Shown: positions 54,855 through 63,663 of the stretch, piece after piece
Layout of the letters: each line of letters starts with the position of its first letter
Numbering within the stretch: the first letter of the stretch is position 1
Assembly: GCA_937926205.1 (NCBI GenBank)
Contig: CALEYL010000070.1
Span: 1-64,000 of the forward strand
Source: an uncultured Saprospiraceae bacterium
GTDB lineage: Bacteria; Bacteroidota; Bacteroidia; Chitinophagales; Saprospiraceae
Length of the DNA stretch: 64,000 nucleotides
Direction: 5' to 3'
Translations under genes and position numbers: made by a program
Notes under the pieces: model-generated
Database searches by the model: none
Told to the model about the DNA's origin: nothing
Seen by the model: only the letters and a program-made list of their open reading frames with translations

Positions 54855-56120
54855 CTACTCCTTCACCGACCTTCCCCCTTTCAACTCATCCTGGTATTCC
54901 TTCAGCAGGCCCCATTCGCCGCTCACGGCCAGGCGTGCCTGGGTTGCCCAGGTTTCCGGGTCGTGGATGCGGTAAGCTTCGCCTGCGGCGTCCAGAATTT
55001 CCCACAGGCGTTCCAGGGTGGAATCGGCGAGGTCATTTAAAGTGGCAATCCCGCCTTCTTTGAACAGCGCCTCTATTTTCGGGCCAATGCCTTCAATAAT
55101 CTGGAGGTTGGAAAGATCCGGGCCTACCGCAGGCTGAAGGGCTTCGGGGTGTTCTGTTTTCAGTTTTAGCAATTTAGCAGCCTGGCCGATCCAGTCGTCG
55201 CGTTCAATGCGGCCAGCAAAGTAGCCGATGTCGCGGGTGACATTTGCCACAGCCTCCGCATCAAACAAGCTGATTTGCTCGAAAGTCGTGATGCCCAGAT
55301 CGTTTAGTTTTTTCTCCAGAAAAGGGCCAATTCCAACAATCAGGGTGAGGTCGTCTTTTTCTGCCGGTGGAGCATCCACGACAATTCTTTCGCGGAGAAC
55401 ATCTTTGCCTGAGGCAAAAATCGATTCCGGTTCAGCCTCTTCTTCTTCATGCGCCGCTTCTGCAGGTGGCGGTGCGACGGTTCCTTCCATGGAAGCCGAC
55501 TTCAGGGATTGAATGGCAACCTGCAGCGACTGATTTTCCCCTTCCAGCTGTGCCAGTTTGATTTCGAGGGCATCGAGGCGCTGGCGGGCCAGTTCGTCAG
55601 AAACATTTGTGGGCATGGGTATGGCCCCTATTGCCGTACTATGCGTTTCGTCGTCTCCCAATCCGCCCTGAGCCGAAACAGCCAGAGCGCCCAGCAGTTC
55701 TTCATTGTTGGCCTGCAGGGTGAGAATCTGGTTGTTCAACTGCTCAATGGTTGTCAGTTGGGTTTTACCGGCGTTGCGCAGGCGTTCAATTTCAGTATTC
55801 AAAGCCAGCTCTTCGGCATAGCGGCCGTTTTTTTCATCCTCCAGGCGCTGCGCCCGGGCTTCCGCTTCCCGCATCTCAAAATGGGCGCGCTTCAGGTCGG
55901 CATCTTTTAGGTCGAGCTGTTCCTGAGCTGCGGCGAGTTGCGCTTCCAGTTCCGGAACCCGCTTCAAAGCCGCTGCTAATTGTTTTTTTAAAGGTCCGAT
56001 TTTCGCTCCGCGCAACAGATATCCGGTGAGCAGGCCAAATAAAAATCCAATCAGCGTGATGAACAGAATGGCGTAGCTGTCCTGGGTTTGAAATCCGCTG
56101 AAGAAATTATCCATATCCAT
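54855..56120 (-). CDS. Membrane-anchored coiled-coil protein with helix-hairpin-helix domains
   Basis: A 421-residue protein. One membrane segment near the N-terminus (YAILFITLIGFLFGLLTGYL) is followed by a coiled coil of about 180 residues (KRVPELEAQLAAAQEQLDLK and onwards), a Pro/Glu linker, and two copies of a helix-hairpin-helix domain: DDLTLIVGIGPFLEKKLNDL and NLQIIEGIGPKIEALFKEGG. Such GIGP domains bind DNA or act as protein-protein modules. This topology puts the domains in the cytoplasm or periplasm at the end of a rod. Function is unknown. The OmpA gene lies 44 bases upstream and is probably cotranscribed. Confidence 0.75.
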   Translation of the reverse strand: MDMDNFFSGFQTQDSYAILFITLIGFLFGLLTGYLLRGAKIGPLKKQLAAALKRVPELEAQLAAAQEQLDLKDADLKRAHFEMREAEARAQRLEDEKNGRYAEELALNTEIERLRNAGKTQLTTIEQLNNQILTLQANNEELLGALAVSAQGGLGDDETHSTAIGAIPMPTNVSDELARQRLDALEIKLAQLEGENQSLQVAIQSLKSASMEGTVAPPPAEAAHEEEEAEPESIFASGKDVLRERIVVDAPPAEKDDLTLIVGIGPFLEKKLNDLGITTFEQISLFDAEAVANVTRDIGYFAGRIERDDWIGQAAKLLKLKTEHPEALQPAVGPDLSNLQIIEGIGPKIEALFKEGGIATLNDLADSTLERLWEILDAAGEAYRIHDPETWATQARLAVSGEWGLLKEYQDELKGGRSVKE

Positions 56121-56127
56121 ATGATTT

Positions 56128-56162
56128 ACGGTTGACGGTTGACGATTGACGGTTGACGGTTC
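56128..56162. repeat. Five tandem heptamers
   Basis: ACGGTTG repeated five times (third copy ACGATTG, fifth ACGGTTC), in the 44 bases between the OmpA gene and the coiled-coil gene. It lies in the presumed leader of the latter, and unit number may vary between strains. Confidence 0.6.
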
Positions 56163-56164
56163 GG

Positions 56165-57058
56165 TTATTCGATGACAAAATTCACCCGCCGGTTTTTCTG
56201 GCGACCCTCTTCTGTTTTATTGGTGGCCACGGGACGGCCTTCGCCTTTCGATTCGATCCGGATTTTATTGGTTACCCCCAACTCTTTGAAATACTCACGC
56301 GCACTGCCGGCACGTCGCAGGCCCAGGTTGGTGTTAAATTTATTGGTGCCAATATTGTCGGTATGTCCAATGATGGTCAGCTTTTTGTCTGTGTGCAATT
56401 GCAGGTAAGTTTTTACAGAATCGGCATACAATACAAAAGGCTCGCCGGGACGGAATTCAGCCGAAGCAAAAGCGAAATTGGCGTCCGAAAAAGTCATGTT
56501 GGTAAAAGTAAACTGTATTTTTTCGTAGGCGTCCGGGCGATCTTTCTCAGAGTACAGGTCGAAGCGCATCGGTTGCGACAGCTTTTCATCCCGTGCAGCG
56601 GTATTGTCCAGCGTCATGCGCCCTTCTCTTGTGCCGCGTTGCACCAGCAATCTTCTCACCGCGTCGGCGCGGGCGTTGCCAATATTTTCAAAAAAGCCGG
56701 GTTTGGTGTCTTTTTCAGAAGGCCGGTACATTCCGGTAATGCTCAGGCGCTGATTGGTATCCATGCGCAATAAAGCAGTCAGGGTATCCAGAAAAGCGAG
56801 GTTGTTTTCATTCAAAACAGGCAATACCCCCGCCGAATCAAAAGCGAAATGGTCGTAATCCCGAAGCAATACCGAATCCCCTTTGGTGAGTTGCAGGGTT
56901 TTCAGGCGTACATCTTTGAGGCTGTCTACGACAGGCATGGCTGGCGGCGGATCGCACTTGTGGCGGATCTGACAAACAAAATACCAGCGCGCTGCAAGCG
57001 CATAGACACAAAAGGCAAAAAAAACAATCAAGGCAAGAATTCTCATGCTATAGCGCAA
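56165..57058 (-). CDS. OmpA family protein
   Basis: A 297-residue envelope protein. A single N-terminal hydrophobic segment (MRILALIVFFAFCVYALAAR, probably an inner-membrane anchor) is followed by two OmpA-like regions. The first, around VLPVLNENNLAFLDTLTALL, is divergent. The second carries TIIGHTDNIGTNKFNTNLGL and RRAGSAREYFKELG, then GEGRPVATNKTEEGRQKNRR, the classical peptidoglycan-binding signature. It links the wall to the membrane, and together with the coiled-coil partner may form an envelope structure (inference). Two ATGs, at 57058 and 57046, fit; the first is kept. Confidence 0.85.
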   Translation of the reverse strand: MRYSMRILALIVFFAFCVYALAARWYFVCQIRHKCDPPPAMPVVDSLKDVRLKTLQLTKGDSVLLRDYDHFAFDSAGVLPVLNENNLAFLDTLTALLRMDTNQRLSITGMYRPSEKDTKPGFFENIGNARADAVRRLLVQRGTREGRMTLDNTAARDEKLSQPMRFDLYSEKDRPDAYEKIQFTFTNMTFSDANFAFASAEFRPGEPFVLYADSVKTYLQLHTDKKLTIIGHTDNIGTNKFNTNLGLRRAGSAREYFKELGVTNKIRIESKGEGRPVATNKTEEGRQKNRRVNFVIE

Positions 57059-57388
57059 TTGTTACGGCCTAAAGTAAGCATTTTTTTAGAATCTGAAGGT
57101 AATTTCAGCCGGATCAACAATTTTCAGGCCAGTATTACCGGGCCTTTCCGGGGCAAGATTATGGACAAAAATGGCGTTAATTGCTTGTTTGCAAATATTT
57201 TTATGCTTCCGGATGGTGTCTTTTTGCAGCATTCAACGTTCTTAAGGGCGTATCGGGAATTCTATGGATGAATTTCAGGATACCCCTAAGCATGTCCGGG
57301 AAAAGATATTGCAATTGTCAAGTCCCATTGTCCAAATGCTGTGATAGTTTTTTTAATATTGCATCGCAAAAAGTTTAAAGTTTAGACT
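57059..57388. other. Intergenic region between OmpA and CotH genes
   Basis: No gene is seen in these 330 bases. Near the CotH start, TAATATTG at 57353-57360 is a weak promoter-like box. The rest probably holds divergent promoters. Nothing else stands out. Confidence 0.4.
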
Positions 57389-59008
57389 ATGAAGTGTAAT
57401 CTCCTCCTGTTGTGCTGTATCGGCAGCCTTTGCTTTTTGGCAAAAGGCCAAAGCCAGAACGCGTCCAACTTTTATGATCCAAAGGCCATTCAGGAAATAA
57501 AGATCACCTTTACGCAGGAGAACTGGCGCTATCTGCTGGACTCTTTGCGCTATAACGGCGACGAACTCCTGGCCTGTGGCATAGAAATCAACGGCGCTAA
57601 ATTGAAAGACGCCGGCGTACGGTATCGTGATGCGCGCGGTTTCACGCCGGGTGGTCGCCGCAACGGCCTCTTTCTCAAGCTGGATTACAGCACCCCTTCT
57701 CAGAATTATGCCGGCTATACGCATATTGACCTGTCGAACGCCCTGCGCGATCCGAGTATGGTGCGCGAAGTGGTTGGCTATGAAATCGCCAGGCAATACA
57801 TGCCTGCGCCGTCTGCAAACTATGCTAAAGTCAACATCAATGGCGAATATTATGGCTTGTTTGTCAATATTGAGGTCGTGGACAAAGCGTTTCTGAAAAA
57901 ACATTTCGGGAACGCCGACGGCAGCCTGTATTACAGCGACCCCAACACGGTAGAAAGAGCCGGCGAAGGTTGCAAAGCCAATGTCTACGGGTCTTTACAA
58001 TTAGACAACAACGCCAATTGCCTCAAGACGCACTTCAAGAATGTTCAAAATGGCAACTGGACAGATTTGCACGAAATGACAGCGATGTTGAAAAACACAC
58101 CGGATAAAATTGAACAGTTGCTGGATGTTGACCGGACTTTATGGATGCTGGCATTCAACAGTGTGACGGTTAATTTACACAGCTACTCCGGCCAGTACAG
58201 CGCTGATTATTACCTATATCGGGATGAAACCGGACGTTTTGTTCCCATCATCGGAGGGTTGAACCTGGCATTTGGCAGTTTTAAAAATACAGGCATCGGT
58301 TCTGACCTGGAAGCTACAGGCGTTGTTTCCCTTGATCCGCTCCTCCACACCAGCGATGGTTACAAACCCCTCATCAGCGTATTGCTGAACAATGAATTAT
58401 ACCGGAAGCAGTACGTTTCTCACATGCGGGCCATCCTGCGCGAAGCCATCAAAGACGGTAAATTAGACAAACGCGCAAAGGAACTTCAGGAGCTGATCAA
58501 GGCGCCGCTGACCGCAGATTTGAATAAATACTATGCCGTATCTGATTTTGCAAAAAGCCTGATGGAAACCATCGGAACCCGAAGCAAAATCCCGGGACTG
58601 GTTGATTTTATGAATAAAAGAGCCACCTATCTTTCTACTCAGGGCGACTTTACCGTTTTACCTCCTGCTGTTGACGAAGTGGTGGTGGTACGGCGCGAAA
58701 AATTTTCAACAGATCGCGTGACCAGCTTTAAAGTGCAGGCGAAAGTGGAAAAATTTGCTAAAAAAGTGCGGGTTTACTATCGCTTTGCAGAAGGTGCGCC
58801 AATGCGTGAAGCTACCATGATGGACGACGGCAAAAGCAACGACGGCGAATCAGGAGATGGTCTTTACGGCGTTGAAATTCAGCCTGATGGCAACGCAGAT
58901 AAGATCGAATTTTACATCATGGCCGAAAATGCAAAGGCGGTGAGCTACAGCCCGGCGCGCTATATGTATGAAACACATACAGCAACTTTAGCCGATTTGA
59001 ACAAATAA
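57389..59008 (+). CDS. CotH-kinase-like protein, probably inactive
   Basis: A 539-residue exported CotH-fold protein. Signal peptide about 1-23 (FLAKGQ). The fold is clear from IQEIKITFTQENWRYLLDSL, VREVVGYEIARQYMPAPSAN and NYAKVNINGEYYGLFVNIEV. The positions that carry the two conserved Asp residues in CotH kinases (LDSY-x-G with HNYYLY, and WDxN in front of FG) read LHSYSG with ADYYLY, and GGLNLAFGSF. Both Asp are missing, so it is predicted to lack kinase activity. The intact paralogue at 59120 follows. No T9SS domain is seen; the last 100 residues form a beta domain like that of the paralogue. It may bind the same substrate or its partner. Confidence 0.8.
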   Translation: MKCNLLLLCCIGSLCFLAKGQSQNASNFYDPKAIQEIKITFTQENWRYLLDSLRYNGDELLACGIEINGAKLKDAGVRYRDARGFTPGGRRNGLFLKLDYSTPSQNYAGYTHIDLSNALRDPSMVREVVGYEIARQYMPAPSANYAKVNINGEYYGLFVNIEVVDKAFLKKHFGNADGSLYYSDPNTVERAGEGCKANVYGSLQLDNNANCLKTHFKNVQNGNWTDLHEMTAMLKNTPDKIEQLLDVDRTLWMLAFNSVTVNLHSYSGQYSADYYLYRDETGRFVPIIGGLNLAFGSFKNTGIGSDLEATGVVSLDPLLHTSDGYKPLISVLLNNELYRKQYVSHMRAILREAIKDGKLDKRAKELQELIKAPLTADLNKYYAVSDFAKSLMETIGTRSKIPGLVDFMNKRATYLSTQGDFTVLPPAVDEVVVVRREKFSTDRVTSFKVQAKVEKFAKKVRVYYRFAEGAPMREATMMDDGKSNDGESGDGLYGVEIQPDGNADKIEFYIMAENAKAVSYSPARYMYETHTATLADLNK

Positions 59009-59012
59009 GGCC

Positions 59013-59020
59013 TAACTTTG
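59013..59020 (+). promoter_or_regulatory. Possible -7 promoter box between the CotH genes
   Basis: TAACTTTG fits TAnnTTTG. It is 5 bases after the stop of the first gene and about 100 bases before the second ATG. A strong hairpin lies between, so it may be fortuitous or part of an attenuated leader. Confidence 0.35.
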
Positions 59021-59030
59021 CAGCGGTTTG

Positions 59031-59072
59031 AAACCCCGGCTCCTCCCTTTATACACGAAGGAGCCGGGGTTT
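59031..59072 (+). terminator. Strong hairpin between the CotH genes
   Basis: Arms of 14 bases (AAACCCCGGCTCCT and complement) around a 14-base loop, followed by ATCGTTTTA. It is probably the terminator of the first CotH gene. Confidence 0.7.
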
Positions 59073-59119
59073 ATCGTTTTAATGCTCTGTCAAAACCGCA
59101 AAATCAAACTCGTACCATA

Positions 59120-60697
59120 ATGCGCAAATTTTTAACATGCGCACTTCTGCTCTCCCTTCACTGGGCAGGGGTGCATGCTCAAAGCAAAGACATCTTCGAG
59201 GCCAATACCATTTTGGAAATAAAACTCACCTTGAAGGAAGCCGAATGGGATAAGTTGCTCGATACCTACAAACAGGCTGGAAGTGAGGAACGGTTGATTG
59301 GAGATGCCGTGATCAACGGGGTTACTTATAAAGAGGTAGGGATTCGCTACAAAGGCAACAGTTCCTATTTTCGGGTACGTGATCTGGATGAAAATAAACT
59401 GCCGTTCAATATCAAGATCAATGAGACGACCAAATCTCAAAAATTACCCGGTGGTATTTCCACCCTCAAATTAGCCAATGCTTTTCTCGACCCAAGCTTT
59501 GTGCGGGAAGTACTGGCCTATGAAATTGCCGGAAAATACATGCCGTCGCCCCGCGCCAATTTTGCCAAAGTCTACGTCAACGGAACCTACCTTGGTCTGT
59601 ATAATTGCACGGAATCCATTGATGACCTTTTCCTTGAAAAACATTTTGGCACGAGTAAAGGCGCTTTGGTAAAATGCGACCCAAACTGGCACGTGAAGCC
59701 TAAGTCGAACTGTAAAAGCAGCGATAATGCTTCGCTGGCTTACGTGGGTGAAGATTCGGTTTGCTACATGTCCGTTTATGAATTGCAGGATCATGCGCAC
59801 TGGAAAGACGTCATCCGTTTAACCAGAATCCTGGAAAAAGAACCGCAAAAAATAGAAGAAACCCTCAATATTGACCAGACGCTCTGGATGCTGGCGTTCA
59901 ACAATGTCCTGGTCAATCTGGACAGCTATACCGGACAGCTTTGCCACAACTACTACCTTTACCTTGATACCTTTGGCGTTTACCATACCCTTGTTTGGGA
60001 CATGAACCTGAGCTTCGGAGGCTTCCGGCTCACCGGCGCCGGGCCATCTTTGTCGGAAGCAGGCATGCAAACCATGAGTCCTTTCCTGCATTTCAAGGAT
60101 AGCGACAGTGGCCGAAGTGTGCAGCGTCCGCTCATTACCAAATTGCTTTCCAACGATTTATATCAAAAAATATACCTCGCTCACATCAGAACCATTCTGG
60201 AAGAAAACTTTTCAAACGGCTTATACCTCAAGCGCGCCAAAGAAATCCAGCAGTTTGTGGACAAATCGGTGAAAGACGACGTCAATAAACTTTACGATTA
60301 CGCCCTTTTTCAGAAAAACCTGGATACGACCGTTGTTGTAGATGAAAAGCGCATCGTCGGCATCAAAGAGCTGATGGGCAAGCGCACCAAATATCTGGAA
60401 ACCCACCCCCTTCTCCAGCGTACGCCTCCCGCGATTTCGGAGGTAGCTCATGCGGTAGAGGGCGAAAAAATCAACATCAGCGCAAAGGTAGAAGGCAGTC
60501 CCACCAAAGTTTGGCTTTGTTATCGCTACAGCGAAAATGGCGCTTTTCAACGCATCGAAATGGGGGGAACCGCCCCTGCCTACCTTGCCGGAATTGAAAA
60601 CAAGCCTGGCGCGCAGTACTACCTGATCGCTGAAAATGCCCAGGCAGCTTCGCTTTCTCCGGCGCGGGCAGCCAAAGAATTTTATCAAGTGAAGTAA
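59120..60697 (+). CDS. CotH-kinase family protein, catalytic residues present
   Basis: A 525-residue exported CotH-fold protein, paralogue of the one before. Signal peptide MRKFLTCALLLSLHWAGVHA. LEIKLTLKEAEWDKLLDTYK, VGIRYKGNSSYF and VREVLAYEIAGKYMPSPRAN define the fold. The kinase signature reads LDSYTGQLCHNYYLYLD and VWDMNLSFGGF, with both conserved Asp. CotH proteins in spore-formers phosphorylate secreted proteins with ATP; in Bacteroidota the substrate and phosphate donor are unknown. The frame extends upstream to 59018 through a hairpin, which is rejected; ATG 59120 begins the signal peptide. It ends eight bases before the YheT-type gene. Confidence 0.85.
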   Translation: MRKFLTCALLLSLHWAGVHAQSKDIFEANTILEIKLTLKEAEWDKLLDTYKQAGSEERLIGDAVINGVTYKEVGIRYKGNSSYFRVRDLDENKLPFNIKINETTKSQKLPGGISTLKLANAFLDPSFVREVLAYEIAGKYMPSPRANFAKVYVNGTYLGLYNCTESIDDLFLEKHFGTSKGALVKCDPNWHVKPKSNCKSSDNASLAYVGEDSVCYMSVYELQDHAHWKDVIRLTRILEKEPQKIEETLNIDQTLWMLAFNNVLVNLDSYTGQLCHNYYLYLDTFGVYHTLVWDMNLSFGGFRLTGAGPSLSEAGMQTMSPFLHFKDSDSGRSVQRPLITKLLSNDLYQKIYLAHIRTILEENFSNGLYLKRAKEIQQFVDKSVKDDVNKLYDYALFQKNLDTTVVVDEKRIVGIKELMGKRTKYLETHPLLQRTPPAISEVAHAVEGEKINISAKVEGSPTKVWLCYRYSENGAFQRIEMGGTAPAYLAGIENKPGAQYYLIAENAQAASLSPARAAKEFYQVK

Positions 60698-60705
60698 ATA
60701 CTCCA

Positions 60706-61671
60706 ATGCCTGTTTTATTGCATTCTTCCTACCCCGGGCCCCCGTTTATACAATTCAACGGCCACCTGGAAACAATGGCGCCCATGCTGCGCCGTGTCGA
60801 AATTTTGTACGAACGCGAACGCCTCGAACTGGCTGACGGCGATTTTGTCGATTTGGATTGGGTGGATCGGGGCAGCCGCAAATTGGTGCTGTTGACCCAT
60901 GGGTTGGAAGGCGGCACTGACCGCCCTTATATGAAAGGCATGGCGCGCTATTTTGCAGATCGCGGCTGGGATGCGCTGGCCTGGAATTGCCGTTCCTGCA
61001 GCGGCGAAATGAACCGGAATCTGCGCCTTTACCATCACGGTGAAATCGGCGACATCGGGGAAGTCATCGGCCATGCGCTGCGCACCAAAGATTACAGCCA
61101 CATCGCCATGATCGGTTTCAGTATGGGCGGCAACATCACGGCCAAATACCTTGGCGTACACGGTAAAGATGCCCCCGATGCGGTTCGGTCAGCTGTTGTT
61201 TTTTCAACGCCCTGCGACCTGGAAGCCAGTATTTTATCGATCGAAAAGCCGCTCAACCGCTTCTATTCGCGATATTTTCACCGGCAATTGAAAGCAAAAA
61301 TCGAAGCCAAAGCCTTGCAGTTTCCCGATCAGATCGATCTGCGTCATTTTAAAACCATCCGGTGCTGGCGGGATTTTGATACGCATTATTCAACGGTTCT
61401 GACCGGTTGCCGCGACGCCGACGCTTTTTACCATCAGGCCTCTTCCAAAAATTTTATGGCCGGAACCGACAAGCCCATCCTGATTGTGAATGCGCTGAAC
61501 GACCCGATGCTGGCTGGCGACTGCTATCCGACGGCGCTTTGCGAAAAGCATCCCAAACTATTCCTGGAAATGCCGCGCAAAGGCGGGCATGTTGGCTTTT
61601 TGCTGGCGGGAAACGGGCATGCGTGGTCGGAAGCGCGGGCCTGGGAGTTTGTGGAAGAAAATGGCGGGTGA
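60706..61671 (+). CDS. YheT/EMB8-type alpha/beta-hydrolase
   Basis: A 321-residue cytoplasmic hydrolase of the YheT group. LLTHGLEGGTDRPYMKGMAR is the family N-terminal signature, NCRSCSGEMNR follows, and GFSMGGNITAKYLG places the nucleophile Ser. The Asp is in NALNDPML and the His in KGGHVGFLLAG, so the triad is complete. The substrate is not known; lipid esters are often suggested. It starts eight bases after the CotH gene and may be cotranscribed with it. The following hairpin at 61702 separates it from the convergent tRNA. Confidence 0.88.
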   Translation: MPVLLHSSYPGPPFIQFNGHLETMAPMLRRVEILYERERLELADGDFVDLDWVDRGSRKLVLLTHGLEGGTDRPYMKGMARYFADRGWDALAWNCRSCSGEMNRNLRLYHHGEIGDIGEVIGHALRTKDYSHIAMIGFSMGGNITAKYLGVHGKDAPDAVRSAVVFSTPCDLEASILSIEKPLNRFYSRYFHRQLKAKIEAKALQFPDQIDLRHFKTIRCWRDFDTHYSTVLTGCRDADAFYHQASSKNFMAGTDKPILIVNALNDPMLAGDCYPTALCEKHPKLFLEMPRKGGHVGFLLAGNGHAWSEARAWEFVEENGG

Positions 61672-61701
61672 AGTGCCTTACAGAAAGATGAGATAAACAA
61701 A

Positions 61702-61729
61702 AAAAGCCGCTCCTTACGAAGCGGCTTTT
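61702..61729. terminator. Bidirectional intrinsic terminator
   Basis: Arms of ten bases (AAAAGCCGCT / AGCGGCTTTT) with A-run and T-run on the sides, between the plus-strand YheT gene and minus-strand tRNA-Ala. Confidence 0.75.
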
Positions 61730-61735
61730 AAGTTG

Positions 61736-61809
<74 letters not shown>

Positions 61810-61831
61810 CTTTTATTTCAAAAAACAGTTG

Positions 61832-61906
61832 TGAAGATATGCGATTCGAACTGTGACCTCCCCGTTCCTATGAACGGGACGCTCTAGCCAGCTGAGCTAT
61901 ACCCCC
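61832..61906 (-). pseudogene. Degenerate tRNA copy 1
   Basis: The first 27 bases (acceptor 5' side and D-arm) equal those of the neighbouring tRNA-Ala. The rest differs: the anticodon hairpin has TCCCG/CGGGG arms around a ten-base loop (TTCATAGGAA) instead of seven, and the T-stem (ACAG/CGCA) does not pair. A working tRNA is unlikely; the anticodon cannot be named with confidence. Confidence 0.6.
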
Positions 61907-61928
61907 CTTTTATTTCAAAAAACAGTTG

Positions 61929-62003
61929 TGAAGATATGCGATTCGAACTGTGACCTCCCCGTTCCTATGAACGGGACGCTCTAGCCAGCTGAGCTATACC
62001 CCC
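61929..62003 (-). pseudogene. Degenerate tRNA copy 2
   Basis: A repeat of copy 1 with a period of exactly 97 bases, including the spacer TTTTATTTCAAAAAACAG. It has one C fewer at its outer end (five, not six). Same broken T-stem and enlarged anticodon loop. Confidence 0.6.
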
Positions 62004-62141
62004 TTTTCTGAAGCCAAATTTAAGTGCGTCATTACCCACTTCATTATTTAGCGACGCGAAAATAACACTTTTCTCATTAAGTCAATCCTACTTATTGAAA
62101 AATATAGCAAATCTTGGCTGGGATTTGTTCCATGGGGCTTA

Positions 62142-62174
62142 AGATATGACAAATCCTGAAGATTTGTCATATCT
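62142..62174. repeat. GACAAATC hairpin repeat, copy 2
   Basis: Arms AGATATGACAAATC and GATTTGTCATATCT around CTGAA. It resembles the hairpin at 22719, with a paired A-T for G-C change that keeps the stem. It lies in the 300-base gap before the PhoD-like gene. Confidence 0.6.
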
Positions 62175-62315
62175 GGCAGCGGCAATCCTGAAGCATCCCG
62201 ACTCGTTAAATAAAACAGCATCCACGCAACAATGCCCTCCTACTCTTTTACAAAAAATCCGCCTACCATTCCCCATCAAGCCGTACTTTAGCGCACGAAC
62301 CAAAACTTGCTTGCC

Positions 62316-63635
62316 ATGCGCTACGCATTCACGTCTATTTTTCTCTTTTTGTTTGCTTTTGCGCCAAGCGCACAAACGACGACATTACTACAGTCGGGTC
62401 CCATGCTGGGCTATTCTGAAATGCGGGAAGTATTGCTTTGGGTGCAGACCAAAAAAGCCGCAAAAGTACAAATCAGGTATTGGATCAGTTCCAAACCTGC
62501 CGACACCCTGCATACGGCAGCGGTGATGACAAAAGCAGAAACGGCTTTTACAGCCAAACTGCTTGCCGACCGCGTGGAGCCGGGAAACCGCTACGACTAC
62601 CTCCTGCTCATTGATGGCAAACCGGTTAAACTGAACTACCCTACTACCTTTCAGACACAAACGTTGTGGCAATGGCGTACCGATCCGCCGGCTTTCAAAA
62701 TGGCCATCGGCAGTTGTGCTTATGTCAACGAAGAGCCTTATGATCGCCCGGGCAAACCCTACGGCGCTGCTTATCAAATCTTTCAGACCATCCATAAAAT
62801 GAGCCCGGACGCCATGCTTTGGCTTGGCGACAACATGTATTTGCGCGAAGTCGACTGGAATACCCGCACCGGAATTCTGAAACGCAATACCCATACGCGT
62901 TCCCTTCCCGAAATGCAGGCTTTGCTGGCTTCGACGCACCACTACGCCATCTGGGACGACCACGATTACGGCCCGGATAATTCCGATCGCAGTTTCGTCC
63001 ACAAGTCGCTCACGCTGGAAGCATTTAAACTGTTTTGGCCCAACCCTTCGTTTGGCCTCGAAAACAGCGGCGGCATCACCACCTTTTTCCAGTTTGCCGA
63101 CATCGACTTTTTCCTGCTGGATGACCGCTATAACCGCAGCCCGGATCTTCGAAAATCCGGAGAACGCACCATGTTAGGCAAAGAACAATTGGAGTGGCTG
63201 ATTGACGGGTTGGCAAAAAGCCGGGCGCCGTTTAAAATGGTTGCCGTCGGCGGACAGGTCCTGAATACCGCTGCTGTGGATGAAACTTACATCAACTATT
63301 TCCCGGAAGAGCGTGAGTACCTGCTAAAGCGCATTGAAGAAGAAAACATCACAGGCGTGGTTTTCCTCAGTGGAGACCGCCACCATACGGTGATGAGCCA
63401 GTATACGAACGCTGCGGGCAATTTAGTGACCGACATCACCAGTTCGCCGCTCACTTCCGGCCACGCTTTCAATGTAACGGAAGAAAATAAGCACATGGTA
63501 GAAGGCACTTTGGTGATGAAGCGCAATTTTACCATGCTGGAATTTTCAGGCCCGCGCACGGCAAGGATTCTGACGGTAAAAACGTACGATAGTGATGGGG
63601 AAGAGCTTTGGGTGCAAACCATTAAACCCAAATAA
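62316..63635 (+). CDS. Exported PhoD-like metallophosphatase
   Basis: A 439-residue exported phosphatase/phosphodiesterase of the alkaline-phosphatase D type. Signal peptide MRYAFTSIFLFLFAFAPSAQ. An N-terminal beta domain (about 20-120) precedes the metallophosphatase core: IGSCAYVNEE, DAMLWLGDNMYLREVDWN, HHYAIWDDHDYGPDNSD, and VFLSGDRHHTVMSQ supply the Asp, Asn and His metal ligands. DFFLLDDRYNRSPD is a further PhoD signature. The substrate is probably a phosphomonoester or diester; a phosphate or teichoic-acid link is not shown. The frame extends to a TTG at 62307; ATG 62316 begins the signal peptide. TACTTTAG at 62284 is a weak promoter box. Confidence 0.9.
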   Translation: MRYAFTSIFLFLFAFAPSAQTTTLLQSGPMLGYSEMREVLLWVQTKKAAKVQIRYWISSKPADTLHTAAVMTKAETAFTAKLLADRVEPGNRYDYLLLIDGKPVKLNYPTTFQTQTLWQWRTDPPAFKMAIGSCAYVNEEPYDRPGKPYGAAYQIFQTIHKMSPDAMLWLGDNMYLREVDWNTRTGILKRNTHTRSLPEMQALLASTHHYAIWDDHDYGPDNSDRSFVHKSLTLEAFKLFWPNPSFGLENSGGITTFFQFADIDFFLLDDRYNRSPDLRKSGERTMLGKEQLEWLIDGLAKSRAPFKMVAVGGQVLNTAAVDETYINYFPEEREYLLKRIEEENITGVVFLSGDRHHTVMSQYTNAAGNLVTDITSSPLTSGHAFNVTEENKHMVEGTLVMKRNFTMLEFSGPRTARILTVKTYDSDGEELWVQTIKPK

Positions 63636-63663
63636 ACAGCCTATTCCCGTATTCTTCTAAAGC

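Noticed and set aside
59018..59119. An N-terminal extension of the second CotH protein
   Set aside because: It would read through a terminator hairpin and put 34 residues before a normal signal peptide.
61832..61906. A normal tRNA with Met-like CAT in the loop
   Set aside because: The hairpin has a ten-base loop and the T-stem does not pair, so no isotype can be assigned.
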